Source of the DNA: Nectonema munidae
Lineage: Eukaryota; Nematomorpha; Nectonematoida; Nectonematidae
Direction: 5' to 3'
Assembly: GCA_030549495.1 (NCBI GenBank)
Contig: JAUIRK010000909.1
Coordinates: 480,001-544,000 of the forward strand
DNA: 64,000 nucleotides
The notes under the pieces were generated by a model that saw only the letters and a list, made by a program, of their open reading frames with translations, had not been told where the DNA came from and ran no database searches. A program made the translations under genes and the position numbers. This document shows positions 38,101-43,574 of the stretch, one piece after another (the first letter of the stretch is position 1; each line of letters starts with the position of its first letter).

Positions 38101-38749
38101 CGGAATCGGATAAAATTTACAGATTGAAATCACGTTTTTTAAACTATTTTAAATGATTTAAAAAAGTAACTTTTTCTTAGCATATGGAGGGGATCTTTTT
38201 TAGTCGAATCCGAAATTAAGACAGCCTTAAGTATTATTAATTTTTAAGTATCTGGAGTCGGAGTTGGATATTTTTTAAATATTTGGAGACGATGTCTAGT
38301 GAGCTAGCATCTATTTAAGTTTTAAGGGGTAGAGAGCCATGGAGCGTGAAAGATTTGGAAATAGAAGAAACATTGCTATTCTGCAGACAATTATTATCTA
38401 ATGCCTCGATATGAAGGAATTGAATTTTTTCTTTATTCCTAGTATTTCTACCACACGCTCGTTATCGTCCAAATTCGCGCACATACCAACTCTCAAAAGT
38501 CAATTGACAAATGCAAGATCGCGATTTAGAGGTTTTCTCAAAACAACGAAGAGTTGCGAAGTTTTGCCGCATTTGCCCAAACCAACTTCTCCCTCCAAAC
38601 AACAAAGAGAGAAGAGTCCAGCAAAAAAAGATAAGCGTTCAACGACGCAGCAAAAATTTTTGAAATCACGAGTCGCTAAAAGAGAAGCTTGCAGCAATCC
38701 GCCATTAACGCTAAAGGCTAAGATAGCTCTATTTGAGTCATCGAAGTAG
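6883..38749 (+). CDS. Large coiled-coil cytoskeletal-type protein, 5' end missing (whole gene span)
   Basis: At least fifteen exons chain in frame on the plus strand: 6883-7551, 12233-12311, 12743-13059, 13403-13519, 18381-18530, 19761-19904, 20214-20462, 23004-23298, 24916-25016, 28031-28177, 29735-29860, 29925-29968, 31087-31242, 34142-34375 and 38443-38749. A further 13-codon exon near 21627 is possible. Splice phases agree at every junction, giving about 1,044 residues. The first visible exon opens at an acceptor with no in-frame start, so upstream exons are missing. Residues up to about 740 are mostly charged heptad coiled coil; the rest is Ser/Pro/Lys/Arg-rich and probably disordered. 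The segment EEENEILREKILEIEKDNE resembles the EEEAELLRRxIxEIExxN type of MTCL/SOGA microtubule cross-linkers. That is a family-level guess. Other long coiled-coil proteins are not excluded. It is convergent with unc-13. Confidence 0.75.
8290..8790 (-). pseudogene. Degenerate pogo/Tigger-Jerky type transposase
   Basis: On the minus strand the pieces KIAKSLVEDYQDSI, AEKFHQELGLTTNF, SDDWLYRFQKRHQKKPSGEL, FKEIISKGGYSENQTCNVDE and ARKIVGYRVK follow the order of a Tigger/Jerky protein: end of the CENP-B DNA-binding region (GWLxRFKxRH), then the start of the DDE domain (NxDET). At least two stops and a frameshift separate them, so it is dead. It sits inside intron 1 of the coiled-coil gene. Its termini were not defined. 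Confidence 0.7.
8800..10370. other. Intronic AT-rich sequence
   Basis: No exon or element was recognised. Around 10200-10370 the minus strand is open (CLTGPKGVAKGLSDPFETFN...) and runs into the hairpin arm at 10380. It matches no family I recognise. Confidence 0.3.
10380..10553. repeat. Long hairpin: 56-bp inverted arms around a 62-bp loop
   Basis: The left arm 10380-10435 and right arm 10498-10553 are reverse complements with about four mismatches (core ACGGCCACAT ... ATGTGGCCGT). The loop is almost pure A/T. It could be a fold-back MITE or an inverted duplication. Stability would be high if transcribed, as it would be from the plus-strand gene. Confidence 0.8.
10560..12232. other. Intronic AT-rich sequence
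   Basis: No exon seen before the one at 12233. A 62-codon minus-strand frame at 10641-10829, rich in Ser/Asp/Gly, is not supported by splice sites or homology. Confidence 0.3.
12233..12311 (+). CDS. Coiled-coil gene, small exon 2
   Basis: The acceptor is TTTATTATTTAG and the donor A|GTAATC. It reads KNENRDGLKALVDKFSSPKD and onward. It starts in phase 0 and leaves one base, which the phase of the next exon requires. Without it, exons 1 and 3 would not join in frame, which is the main support for this short exon. Confidence 0.7.
12536..12565 (+). mobile_element. Lone hAT-type end
   Basis: CAGTGGCGTAACCAGTGGCG matches the common CAGTGGCGTA-type terminus of hAT MITEs. No partner end was found before the next exon at 12743. 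Confidence 0.35.
12743..13059 (+). CDS. Coiled-coil gene, exon 3
   Basis: The acceptor is TTTATGTTTAG. The donor AAG|GTCCAC is weak. The first half is a heptad-rich coil (NLKEKNQKLLDEIETHKHEI...). The second half is a Ser/Thr-rich linker containing SRKVTFAGEGTSAS. The open frame continues a little past the donor into hydrophobic sequence unlike the rest of the protein, which supports splicing out at 13060. Confidence 0.75.
13403..13519 (+). CDS. Coiled-coil gene, exon 4 (39 codons)
   Basis: The acceptor is GCTTTATTTAG and the donor GAA|GTACAA, phase 0 at both ends. It encodes a pure charged coiled coil beginning LHDLKKKNMELIEELNLSKK. Confidence 0.75.
13520..14824. other. Intronic sequence, left part of intron 4
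   Basis: No exon recognised. It contains a G-run at about 13789-13802 and a GC-richer patch near 14080-14480 that may be old transposon sequence. Confidence 0.3.
14766..15134. repeat. 60-bp direct repeat, one copy outside and one inside the hAT MITE
   Basis: About 60 bases ending just before the MITE (14766-14824) recur at 15075-15134 inside it, sharing AATTTTAAATGCTTCTGTTT and the TTTTAATTTAAAA end, with few changes. The inner copy is therefore not an ordinary part of a MITE. Confidence 0.75.
14825..15213 (+). mobile_element. hAT MITE (389 bp)
   Basis: It starts CAGGGGTGGGCAAACTACGG and ends GTTTGGCACCCCTG, inverted termini typical of hAT elements. Flanks are ATTTAAAA (14817-14824) and GTTTAAAA (15214-15221), 7 of 8 identical. 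It lies in intron 4 of the coiled-coil gene and has no coding capacity. Confidence 0.85.
16140..16455. repeat. 42-bp tandem repeat built of 15+15+12-bp pieces
   Basis: The pieces GACATTTTGTCTCAT, GGACAATTCGCCCCG and TTATTTTCATAA alternate for about three turns. An inverted GGGGGCGAAATGTCTGTCGA stands at 16430-16450, so the array sits inside a terminal-inverted-repeat structure. The same structure is present in the second hAT copy at 41540-41815. Confidence 0.75.
16690..16840 (-). repeat. tRNA-derived SINE, minus orientation
   Basis: The minus strand has a class II tRNA-like head (GGCATGGCAGGTTGGTTGAG) and a B box in AGATTCGATTCCTC. The same family recurs at 30430-30578 and, cut short, at 42053-42180. 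Confidence 0.65.
17115..17684. mobile_element. Mutator-like MITE with 10-bp target duplication, nested in hAT
   Basis: TATATTCGAT lies on both sides (17105-17114 and 17685-17694), and the sister hAT copy has it once at about 43013-43022 with no insert. The ends GGTAAAAATGCTCCAATTAA and its near inverse are about 30-bp imperfect inverted repeats. A 9-10-bp duplication with long inverted ends points to the Mutator superfamily, though other families with 9-bp duplications are not excluded. The right end carries tandem AATTGGGGCATTTTTTCCTA units (about 17550-17675). Confidence 0.75.
17938..18380. other. Remainder of intron 4
   Basis: AT-rich with no exon or element recognised. Confidence 0.35.
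18381..18530 (+). CDS. Coiled-coil gene, exon 5 (50 codons)
   Basis: The acceptor is CCTGTTTTAG and the donor CAA|GTGAAT, phase 0 at both ends. It encodes coiled coil (IVSKEKLLESSTDLNCKSQL and onward). It follows an intron of about 4.9 kb that carries two hAT insertions. Confidence 0.75.
18531..19760. other. Intron 5
   Basis: AT-rich, with a short (AAT)n run near 18778. No exon or element recognised. Open frames just before 19761 are hydrophobic and judged intronic. Confidence 0.35.
19761..19904 (+). CDS. Coiled-coil gene, exon 6 (48 codons)
   Basis: The acceptor is TTTTTTAAAG and the donor GAG|GTATTT, phase 0. The coiled coil is rich in Lys/Glu/Arg (AKIKMEEETRILKKEISESQ). The open frame runs further upstream as hydrophobic, intron-like sequence that is not taken as coding. 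Confidence 0.75.
20214..20462 (+). CDS. Coiled-coil gene, exon 7 with two possible acceptors
   Basis: It encodes a coiled coil including YDAEKKEWLELRLKMEQKYQ, then a Ser-rich tail. The donor is ATT|GTAAGG. Two in-frame phase-0 acceptors are possible: GAAATAG ending at 20213, or the more pyrimidine-rich ATCTCTCTCAG ending at 20264, which would drop 17 residues. Both keep the frame, so alternative use is possible. Confidence 0.75.
20463..21626. other. Intron sequence after exon 7
   Basis: No exon recognised apart from the possible micro-exon that follows. Sequence near 21430-21485 (GCGTATTGACGGCCTCCC...) is GC-richer and may be old repeat. Confidence 0.3.
21627..21665 (+). CDS. Possible 13-codon exon of the coiled-coil gene
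   Basis: After acceptor AAACGTAG the sequence reads AKEAERAATRSKI, ending before GTGGCT. The composition fits a coiled coil, and phase 0 at both ends means it can be included or skipped without changing frame. The donor is weak and the exon very short. Confidence 0.35.
21801..22282. mobile_element. Pogo-type MITE (482 bp), TA target
   Basis: CAGTTGACTACC on the left and ATTGTCGACTG on the right are inverted termini flanked by TA on both sides (21799-21800, 22283-22284). Sub-terminal ATCACTAATTTGG and CAAATTAGTGAT are also inverted. The interior matches the reverse complement of the MITE at 39601-40075. Confidence 0.85.
22285..23003. other. Intron sequence before exon 8
   Basis: AT-rich, no feature recognised. 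Confidence 0.35.
23004..23298 (+). CDS. Coiled-coil gene, exon 8
   Basis: The acceptor is AAATGTTTTAG; the donor is a strong G|GTAAGC in phase 1. It encodes a long coiled coil (LKIQMKILQQDLESKDENIK) ending in a Ser-rich stretch, SSHSLRSPSSTLTG. Confidence 0.8.
23540..24080 (-). pseudogene. hAT transposase C-terminal remnant
   Basis: On the minus strand the sequence reads ETMKEDFKRSLEKRLSKFIE, then LGAEIQGDIWKCLDEFVS, PRKEGPLQWWKMETNSPG and SKRVFSSAKLIYRENCKSLN with ENADY. PLxWWK, the (S)xRVFSSA block and the N-x-LNxENA end are the hAT dimerisation (hATC) signature of ZBED1-like transposases. At least one frame break interrupts it and no inverted ends were found. It lies within an intron of the coiled-coil gene. 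Confidence 0.75.
24780..24880 (-). repeat. tRNA-like SINE fragment
   Basis: The minus strand reads CTTAGTGGTTACCTTGGTAG, then GGTCACCTGTTCAAATATC: a tRNA-like A box and B box with an almost absent anticodon region. Not a functional tRNA. It lies 35 bp or more upstream of exon 9. Confidence 0.45.
24916..25016 (+). CDS. Coiled-coil gene, exon 9
   Basis: The acceptor is TTTATTTTAG and the donor TCG|GTATAA. The two leading bases complete the codon split by exon 8, giving EEGFFMVTPSDKIRDPILAH and then a short coil. Phase agreement with both neighbours is the key support. Confidence 0.75.
25017..26056. other. Intron sequence after exon 9
   Basis: AT-rich. A 106-codon plus-strand frame at 25768-26088 is Phe/Ile-rich and judged a chance frame. 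Confidence 0.35.
26065..26920 (+). mobile_element. Internally deleted hAT element with ZBED5-like transposase C-terminus
   Basis: It begins CAGTGGTTCTTAACCTGGGG and ends GGTTAAGAACCATTG(AAG). CCTTAGAG stands directly before the left end (26057-26064) and after AAG on the right (26921-26928). A plus-strand frame from about 26247 includes SFWAKLKTVYPILSKRAMIF, STYRCETGFCAMMSLKTSAR, NKLEIDSDTRCCLSNITPCF and EELLSDKQYQP, the hATC domain of ZBED5/FAM200-type transposases. The N-terminal DNA-binding and most catalytic parts are missing, and the frame runs through the usual stop to the element end. Confidence 0.85.
27009..27190 (+). repeat. tRNA-derived SINE, plus orientation
   Basis: A box TGGCTTAGTGCTGG at 27029-27042 and B box GTTCGAAAC at 27073-27081 are spaced as in a tRNA promoter, with no tRNA fold after them. 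It is a different family from the SINE at 16.7 and 30.4 kb. The 3' end is uncertain. Confidence 0.65.
27318..27747. mobile_element. hAT MITE (430 bp) with perfect 8-bp duplication
   Basis: CAGGGGTCTGCAACC and GGTTGCCGACCCCTG are inverted ends, flanked exactly by GTCTAAAT (27310-27317 and 27748-27755). The interior is A/T-rich with sub-terminal GGCGTGCCAAC / GCGTGCCGTGGG. Non-coding. Confidence 0.92.
28031..28177 (+). CDS. Coiled-coil gene, exon 10 (49 codons)
   Basis: The acceptor is AATATTTTTAG and the donor GAG|GTTTTT, phase 0. It has a Ser/Lys linker, then the coil VDIFKSENKFLRKKVEDSVN and a KEKLLYLIDE end. The preceding 3-kb intron holds two hAT elements and a SINE. Confidence 0.7.
28835..29541 (+). 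pseudogene. hAT transposase C-terminus split by a MITE
   Basis: The plus strand 28835-28934 reads FKLDFNALNETEKIDECFSL and onward. From 29382 it continues in the same frame as PNVAHAVKAFTLIQVSVESF, SALHIIHSDQLDSMKEDLVD and AILFLKQIRFN, then a stop. SVExxFSAL...IHSD...LVDAILFL is the hATC pattern. The MITE at 28935-29375 interrupts it and duplicated GTCTAG(T). Confidence 0.7.
28935..29375. mobile_element. hAT MITE (about 441 bp) nested in a hAT remnant
   Basis: The right end GGTTGGGAACCACTG is a standard hAT terminus followed by GTCTAGTA. The left end CCCAACCGGGGGTCCATGG is preceded by GTCTAG(T), the first seven or so bases of the terminus having been lost. The interior is AT-rich, with GGGTCCATGG repeated near the left end. 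Confidence 0.75.
29735..29860 (+). CDS. Coiled-coil gene, exon 11
   Basis: The acceptor is CTTTTCTTTGACAG and the donor GAT|GTATTT. It reads IKRLSAKGKRVFPVSSSKSE and onward, basic and Ser-rich, marking the move from coiled coil to the disordered tail. An internal AAAG|GTAAGC at 29756 is a better donor by consensus but would leave phase 1 and break the join to the next exon. Confidence 0.6.
29925..29968 (+). CDS. Coiled-coil gene, micro-exon 12
   Basis: The acceptor is CTTTTTTTGCAAG and the donor AG|GTTGGT, giving ISTLTEELKTIKES plus a split Arg/Ser codon. Its phase-2 end matches the single leading base of the next exon. Confidence 0.6.
29969..31086. other. Intron 12 with SINE
   Basis: Apart from the SINE at 30430-30578 and a short (AAT)n tract at 31021-31046, no feature was recognised. 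Confidence 0.4.
30430..30578 (-). repeat. tRNA-derived SINE, minus orientation
   Basis: The minus strand begins GAGGCGTGAGAGTATGATTG (tRNA-like A-box region) and has a perfect B-box core GGGTTCGATCCTCC. It shares the GGTACC...CATAGTTYGAYA tail with the copies at 16.7 and 42.1 kb. Confidence 0.7.
31087..31242 (+). CDS. Coiled-coil gene, exon 13 (Ser/Pro-rich tail)
   Basis: The acceptor is TTTATTTTTAG and the donor CG|GTAAAT, phase 2 at both ends. It encodes a low-complexity basic/Pro segment including LPPRRPPTIGSLNSLPSLVE. Confidence 0.7.
31243..33129. other. Intron 13, left part
   Basis: AT-rich, no exon recognised. The patch at 32300-32420 (CCCCC-rich) is unassigned. Confidence 0.35.
33130..33960 (-). 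pseudogene. Non-LTR retrotransposon (LINE) reverse transcriptase fragment
   Basis: On the minus strand the order is FIDFRK (about 33.92 kb), LLKSYVSNRNFFVLMNN, GVPQGSVVRPLMFNLFANDL, MSMFLYADDCVL (catalytic YADD), YCSSINMCKSKYIFT, then around 33.2-33.3 kb FQSKISYCNVVWACTSLSLE and AFKFIENDHSDKIRKKYNIL. This is the palm-to-thumb part of a jockey/CR1-type reverse transcriptase. The endonuclease and most of ORF2 are absent and several stops or frame changes interrupt it. Inserted opposite to the host gene within intron 13. Confidence 0.8.
34142..34375 (+). CDS. Coiled-coil gene, exon 14 (Ser-rich basic tail)
   Basis: The acceptor is CATTTACTAAG and the donor AA|GTATGC, phase 2. It encodes LKRTSIKCRRSDDNFQGMFS, then a Ser/Asp-rich end. 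RRSDD and RTSIK resemble basophilic kinase targets, which is inference only. Confidence 0.7.
34376..34836. other. Intron 14, left part
   Basis: AT-rich, no feature recognised before the fold-back unit. Confidence 0.35.
35072..35145. repeat. (AAT)n / (ACT)n microsatellite
   Basis: About 15 AAT units pass directly into five ACT units. Confidence 0.95.
35385..36220. repeat. Internal direct repeats of the fold-back unit
   Basis: A block containing GCTTTTATGTGAGGTCAGTC occurs at about 35390-35520 and 35755-35870. A second block containing ACTGTCGAAAATTAATATAT and TACTTTTTATGGGTCAGTAG occurs three times (about 35575-35710, 35925-36050, 36075-36210). GGTCAGTATAAT with TTTTTCTAATAAATTTAAAA recurs a fourth time near 36902. 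Units differ by a few percent, so the duplications are not very old. Confidence 0.8.
37160..37620. repeat. Dispersed unit with 28-bp minisatellite, copy 2
   Basis: It contains the same TTGGAGATGA...TAGTATACAGG units (37325-37385 and 37515-37595) and the same intervening CATCGTCTCCCCGAATGAGG segment as the copy at 2.6-3.35 kb, without the 503-bp insertion. It ends in a short (TA)n tract at about 37600-37618. Confidence 0.8.
37621..38442. other. Intron 14, right part
   Basis: No exon or clear element. Segments near 38085-38290 repeat short GGAGTCGGAGT-like words, probably low complexity. Confidence 0.35.
38443..38749 (+). CDS. Coiled-coil gene, last exon and stop
   Basis: The acceptor is TTTATTCCTAG. 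The one leading base completes the split codon from exon 14. It encodes a strongly basic tail (SPSKQQREKSPAKKDKRSTT), a short hydrophobic end (LTLKAKIALFESSK) and a TAG stop. A basic, disordered C-terminus is compatible with microtubule or membrane binding. The preceding 4-kb intron carries the fold-back repeat unit. Confidence 0.75.
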
Positions 38750-38848
38750 GAGACAGACATGAGAATTAATTGAATATTTAACTTAAGATGTTAAGATGTA
38801 CATTTTACCACACCGTTATATCTTATCTTCGTTAAATGTGATATTTTT

Positions 38849-38854
38849 AATAAA
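38849..38854 (+). terminator. Poly(A) signal AATAAA of the coiled-coil gene
   Basis: A canonical AATAAA lies about 100 bases after the TAG stop, followed by an A-run and a GT/T-rich stretch. It is the first such hexamer after the stop. Confidence 0.55.
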
Positions 38855-39600
38855 AAAATTCGGAATTTTTAATGAGCTCTTGCATTTCCTATTTTTTCAT
38901 TTTCAGAATTTATTCCATCATTAGAGGAGATTCGTTTCTTTCATTTCCACGACTTTTTGACTTTCATTTCTTTGAATTTATAAAGCTTATTGTAAACTTT
39001 TTGTCAGTAAAAAATTGATCTTAAAATGAAAAAAAAAATTTACATGAAATAATAATCTACGATGTTAATTTTTTGAAAAATAAACTGATATAAAAAGTTT
39101 AGTAAATTTTTACGGTAAATTGGGTGAAATTATTGCGACTCCGATTTCAAAAATAGTTATACTCATATATCTTAGATTAAAAATAAATTCATACACACTC
39201 TTTTTAGTGTGCAACATTATTTTTGCAACCAACAGAAAAAGGCTTAAAAATTCAATAAAATTAAAGAATGAACTTTGTTTATTTTGCGTTAAAATTAGTT
39301 TGTAAAGGAGCAAAGCAGTAAGAAATTTTTTTGGAAAAAAATAGGATAAATTCAGTTTTTATGAATCGTATTGTTTTGTCTTAGCTAAATAGTTATAGAC
39401 AATAATTAGAAAATCTTTTTGAAGAAACTGCAAGAAAGACTAAACTACAAATACAAACCAATAGAGCATTTTATTGAATTATGTTCAAACATTTTGCTTG
39501 CAACACAAAGCAGAAATCTCTAAAATTCAAGAAATCTTTCAATTAATATCCAAAATTGACATTGATCTTGAAAAAGTTTTTTTCCATGTAGTTTCCTATA
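38855..39600. other. Intergenic sequence downstream of the coiled-coil gene
   Basis: AT-rich. Opposing short frames at 39110-39313 are chance frames. No RNA gene recognised. Confidence 0.35.
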
Positions 39601-40075
39601 CAGTCGAATATTACTAATTCGGAATGCTTTGGATTCAGCTTTTCCAAATTAGCGATTTTTAGCGGATTAGTGATGTTTCTTATTTTAATTAAAATATCAC
39701 ACTTTGCTTACTCAATTTCTCTCAGTATAAACTTGACTAGAACTAAAATTAAATGTCCGTTTAATACTAAAAGTACAACAAAAAATTATTGAACATTAGA
39801 ATTTGTACAGATGTACTGATTCTACTTGGTGTAGACAATTTTCGAGGATTTCTTTTGAAATTATTTTTTAGATGTTTTGTTAGTTTTTCTTGCAAGATAT
39901 GAAAACTCGTTAGTTCTTCATTTATGAGACTTTTAATTTCTAAACCTTCAAGAAGCTCAGTTGTTAATTGAATAAAATCATTCATTAATTTTACTAAATT
40001 AAAGATTGGAATAATCAAAGACTCGGATTAACGAACGTCCAAATTAGTGATTCCAGGATTAGAGGTAGTCAACTG
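39601..40075. mobile_element. Pogo-type MITE (475 bp), TA target
   Basis: CAGTCGAATATTACTAATTC and TTAGAGGTAGTCAACTG form inverted ends flanked by TA at 39599-39600 and 40076-40077. The interior (TTGCTTACTCAATTTCTCTC, CTCAGTATAAACTTGACT) is the reverse complement of the 21.8-kb copy. Confidence 0.85.
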
Positions 40076-40077
40076 TA

Positions 40078-40854
40078 CCACATTCATCACACTTTTTGGA
40101 GATTTATAATATTATTTGAAACAGAAAAGTTGATGTTGCAAATATTATAAATTTTTAAAGTCAAAGTCACAAAATTATGTATGGTGAGGCATTAAGTTAA
40201 AAAAATTTAGATAACGGAGTTGCAGTCTTAAAAAATATCAAATAGGTGGAGTCTGAGTCGGAGTGAAAAATTTTTGAATGAGTGGAGTCGCCAAATATTT
40301 TCTCGACTCGATAACTCTGGTGAAAATATATGAAGGTAATAATTGTACCACTTTTTCCCAAAAGTTTTTTTCGGCCCATTTTTGTTCACGCAAAGTAGAT
40401 GATTTTGACTACTCCCTATTGAATTACATTGGAAGCTCGAGTTCGCTTGCGTTCCCCTACAATAGTGGTTCTCAACCATTTTACTCACAGGTTGTCCTTT
40501 GATCATTTGTAACATGATCTATATTTGTAGCTGCTCTGAAATTCCTATCAAACATATTTTACAGACGATGCGTGAGAGCTATATAATAATAATCCATTCC
40601 TTCAATATGCACACAATAAGTCAGCAATGTTTATCACAGTGTCGCCTCTTTATAGTATTTTTGGGCAAACACATGTTGATGATCCACTAGATTTTCACAT
40701 CTTCTGTCACAGTGATTCTATTTCTCTTTCTCTCTCCTCTGTTTTTCTCTTCCGCTTTCTCTGCTAAAACTCAATCATTCACTCAAGCTCTCTTCTTTCA
40801 TTCAAGCCCTCTTCTTTTGTTAAGCTCTCCTATCTCATTCAGCTCTCTTCTCTC
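40078..40854. other. Intergenic sequence with a lone hAT end
   Basis: AGTGGTTCTCAACCATTTTA at 40465-40484 is a typical hAT terminus without a detected partner. A CT-rich patch (40715-40850) precedes the next MITE. No gene recognised. Confidence 0.4.
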
Positions 40855-41053
40855 CAGTGACCTAGAAAGACTGGGGCATGAGGGGCCGTGCCCACACTCC
40901 TATGTACCTCATGGTGCCCCCATGCATCTTATGCGATATCAGTTTTTGAAAATTTCTCCAATGAAAGGATCAAGAAAGTATAAATAATGTTGCGCAAGTT
41001 TTTTGTTTTTTAATTGTGCCCCTTCTATGAACTTTTTTTTGGCTACACCACTG
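40855..41053. mobile_element. Small hAT MITE (199 bp)
   Basis: CAGTGACCTAGAAAGACTGG on the left and TTTTTTGGCTACACCACTG on the right are imperfect inverted ends, flanked by CTTCTCTC (40847-40854) and CTTCTGTC (41054-41061), 7 of 8 identical. Sub-terminal CATGAGGGGC / GTGCCCCTTCTATG also pair. Confidence 0.65.
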
Positions 41054-41266
41054 CTTCTGTCTAATTTGCATTTAGAGTTAAATTAAAATAGTTTTCAATC
41101 GTTGCAATTTTATATCAATGAATATTGTTAGACTGGCGCTAAAAATTTTTTTTAAAAAAAACTTAATCTTTTATAACTTTTTTTATTTTTTAAAAATTTA
41201 AAAAATTAATATTTTTAAATTAAAAAAATTTTTTTAATAATATTTTGGAAATAAATTTAAAAAACT
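41054..41266. other. Low-complexity A/T block
   Basis: Almost entirely A and T in mirrored A-runs and T-runs. No information beyond that. Confidence 0.6.
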
Positions 41267-42052
41267 CTATTTGCTTAATATTTGAGCAGAGATATTTTTT
41301 ATAATGTTCGATTGTTAAATTTTATAAGTAACACTGTATATAATCAAATAACTTTTTCTAAGAAAATTTGTTGATTATTATAATAAAAATATAATATCGA
41401 AACAAAATGTTTCAGTTGTTAAAAATGTACTTGATCTATTTATGACAGCTGTCAGGATTTTATATGTAGACAGAAATATTCAAAAAACGCAATGATTTTC
41501 TTTTCTCGTATACTTTGATATATGTTAGTTTTTTACATTTCGCCCCATTATTTTCATAAAACAGTTCGTCCCATGGACAATTCGCCCCATTATTTTCATG
41601 ACATCTTGTTTCATGGACAATTCGCCCCGTTATTTTCATAAGACATTTTGTCTCATGGACAATTCTAAAAAATTAAGAGATAAAATGATTAATTTGAAAT
41701 AATTTAATAAAGATAAAATAAACAAGAATATAAAATTTTTTAATAATTTTAGACATATAATAAGCAAAGATTGATGAAACAAATAGCTCTATGGTGCGAA
41801 ATGTCTGTCGACCGTTAGTTTAAATAATTTTTTAATTATAAGGTTTATCTACTTAAACGTTGGCTTTGGCTGCTTATAAAAACTTGAAAATATCAAATAA
41901 ACTCTAAATCTTTATGCCTCCTATTATTTTGAAATTATTCTGAGAACAGACGGTTCCATTTTAAAATAGTGAAAATTGTTTATTAGTTTATTTTGTTTTC
42001 TTTCTCTCTTTTGTTAACTATGTAGCAAATTTTTCAATTTTGAGTAAAAGGT

Positions 42053-42180
42053 AAGGTGCAGCGGATGTATTTTCATTGACCAGGCACTGATGTACCGCTT
42101 ATGTCAAGCTATAAACAAATTCGTATCGATGAGGAATCGAATCCAGAGGCTTCGTGCTATGTCCATCATCTCAACCAACT
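42053..42180 (-). repeat. Truncated tRNA-derived SINE inside the hAT copy
   Basis: Collinear with the SINE at 16.7 kb up to TCTCAACCAAC, where the nested MITE begins. The head with the A box is gone. Confidence 0.6.
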
Positions 42181-42507
42181 TGATATTTTAAAATCTAATC
42201 CTCTGAGAGCCATATATATTTTTAAATACTGATTATAACTAAATGGAAAAAGAAGACCGACAATTTAATAGTAAAGACTCTGAATTTGTTTTATTTATTA
42301 ATAAACAAAGCCTGCATCATCATCAGCTTTATTTGTGTGATCATGATTCGTAATGATGACGAAATTAAGAGAGTGTAGAATTGGCAGAAGGATATGCATT
42401 ATCGCAATACCCCCTTTATCCTTAATGCCACCTAATTTATCTGAGAGCCAGATGCAGTCATCAAAAGAGCCATGTCTGGCTCGCGAGCCATAGGTTCCCG
42501 ACCTCTG
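42181..42507 (-). mobile_element. Truncated hAT MITE nested in the hAT copy
   Basis: It matches, in reverse, the MITE at 55311-55708: the right end GGCTCGCGAGCCATAGGTTC / CCCGACCTCTG is the terminus, and the left begins inside that element at AATCTAATCCTCTGAGAGCC. The outer part of one end, and about 20 bases of the host hAT sequence, are missing. Confidence 0.75.
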
Positions 42508-43574
42508 CTGTAGGGGATACGTCAAATTAGTTTTCAAAAAACTTGTTATGCTCCAAAAATTTTTAGTTTTTGTTGAAGCTCTATAACTTTTTCTGATAGA
42601 CTTTTTTTCGTTAAAAGTTATTATAAAAGGCATATAAAAAGTTATTTTATTGTAGATTTTTGTAGCTTGTATCAATTTAGCTTTTAAACTATTTTTGAAT
42701 GATGCTGAGAAAAATGAAATAAACTATCTTAATTTATTGTTTATTTTTGTTTGCACAATTATAACTTCATTTTATACCCTTGCTCCTGAATCAATCACAC
42801 TTTTTCATATAAACATCGCAGGGTGTCTAGTAGACTCTTTGCCTTCAGACTACATTCAATCATATAAAACTATCCAACCTTCAGTTATTTGTTTTCTCTA
42901 TGAATCAATTACCCTTTCATCAATTCCTGTAATGTGCCTGGTAGACTACTTAATTTTTCAAATGAAAACCCCACTCCACCCCCATAACAATTTTGGATTT
43001 TTTTAAACTGGTGTATATTCGATATGCAAATTTAATTAAAATATTTTCGCTGGAAGTATAGTATTTAAATTCACCAATTTTGTAAAAAAAAATATAAAGT
43101 AGTCTTATAAATTTAGATCTTTAGGTATGCGCTGAATACACTCTATTTTAAAGAATTGCTTGAATATTTGGTCTCCCGTGGTATTTCCAGACTACTAATT
43201 ACTCGAATTTCGCCCCCCTCCAAATAATTTTGACGAGGTGCGCCCCTGATGAAATATACACAAAATGGGTTAAAATTAAGGTCAGCAGAAACATTTAAAA
43301 CCTTTTAGGGCTCAGGTTTTAAAAACGAATGGTCTGCAATGAAATAAGTAATTAATATAAAAATACTTTATCATTAATGAATAATATAACAATTTTTAAA
43401 CCTTTCATATATGTTATTAAAATCTCTTCTGCCTTCTTCCTCTCGACGCGATCATTGTGGAGATCTTGGGAAATGAGTGTGCTTTGCCTGTGCCAAATAA
43501 GGGAAGAGAGAGCAGTCTTTTCGCTGCTGTCAACGAATCACCATGGCAAAAGGATTCCGCAGGGGAGCTCATTG

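Larger units (their letters stand above)
41267..43248. mobile_element. Rearranged second copy of the 2.2-kb hAT element
   Basis: From CTATTTGCTTAATATTTGAG it is collinear with 15880-17929, through the 42-bp array (41540-41665), the SINE (42053-42180) and the right terminus GAGGTGCGCCCCTG at 43248. It lacks the left terminus and the Mutator-like insert. It gained a different MITE (42181-42507) and about 280 bp near 42720-42995. It lies between the two convergent genes, about 330 bp beyond the unc-13 stop. Confidence 0.85.
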
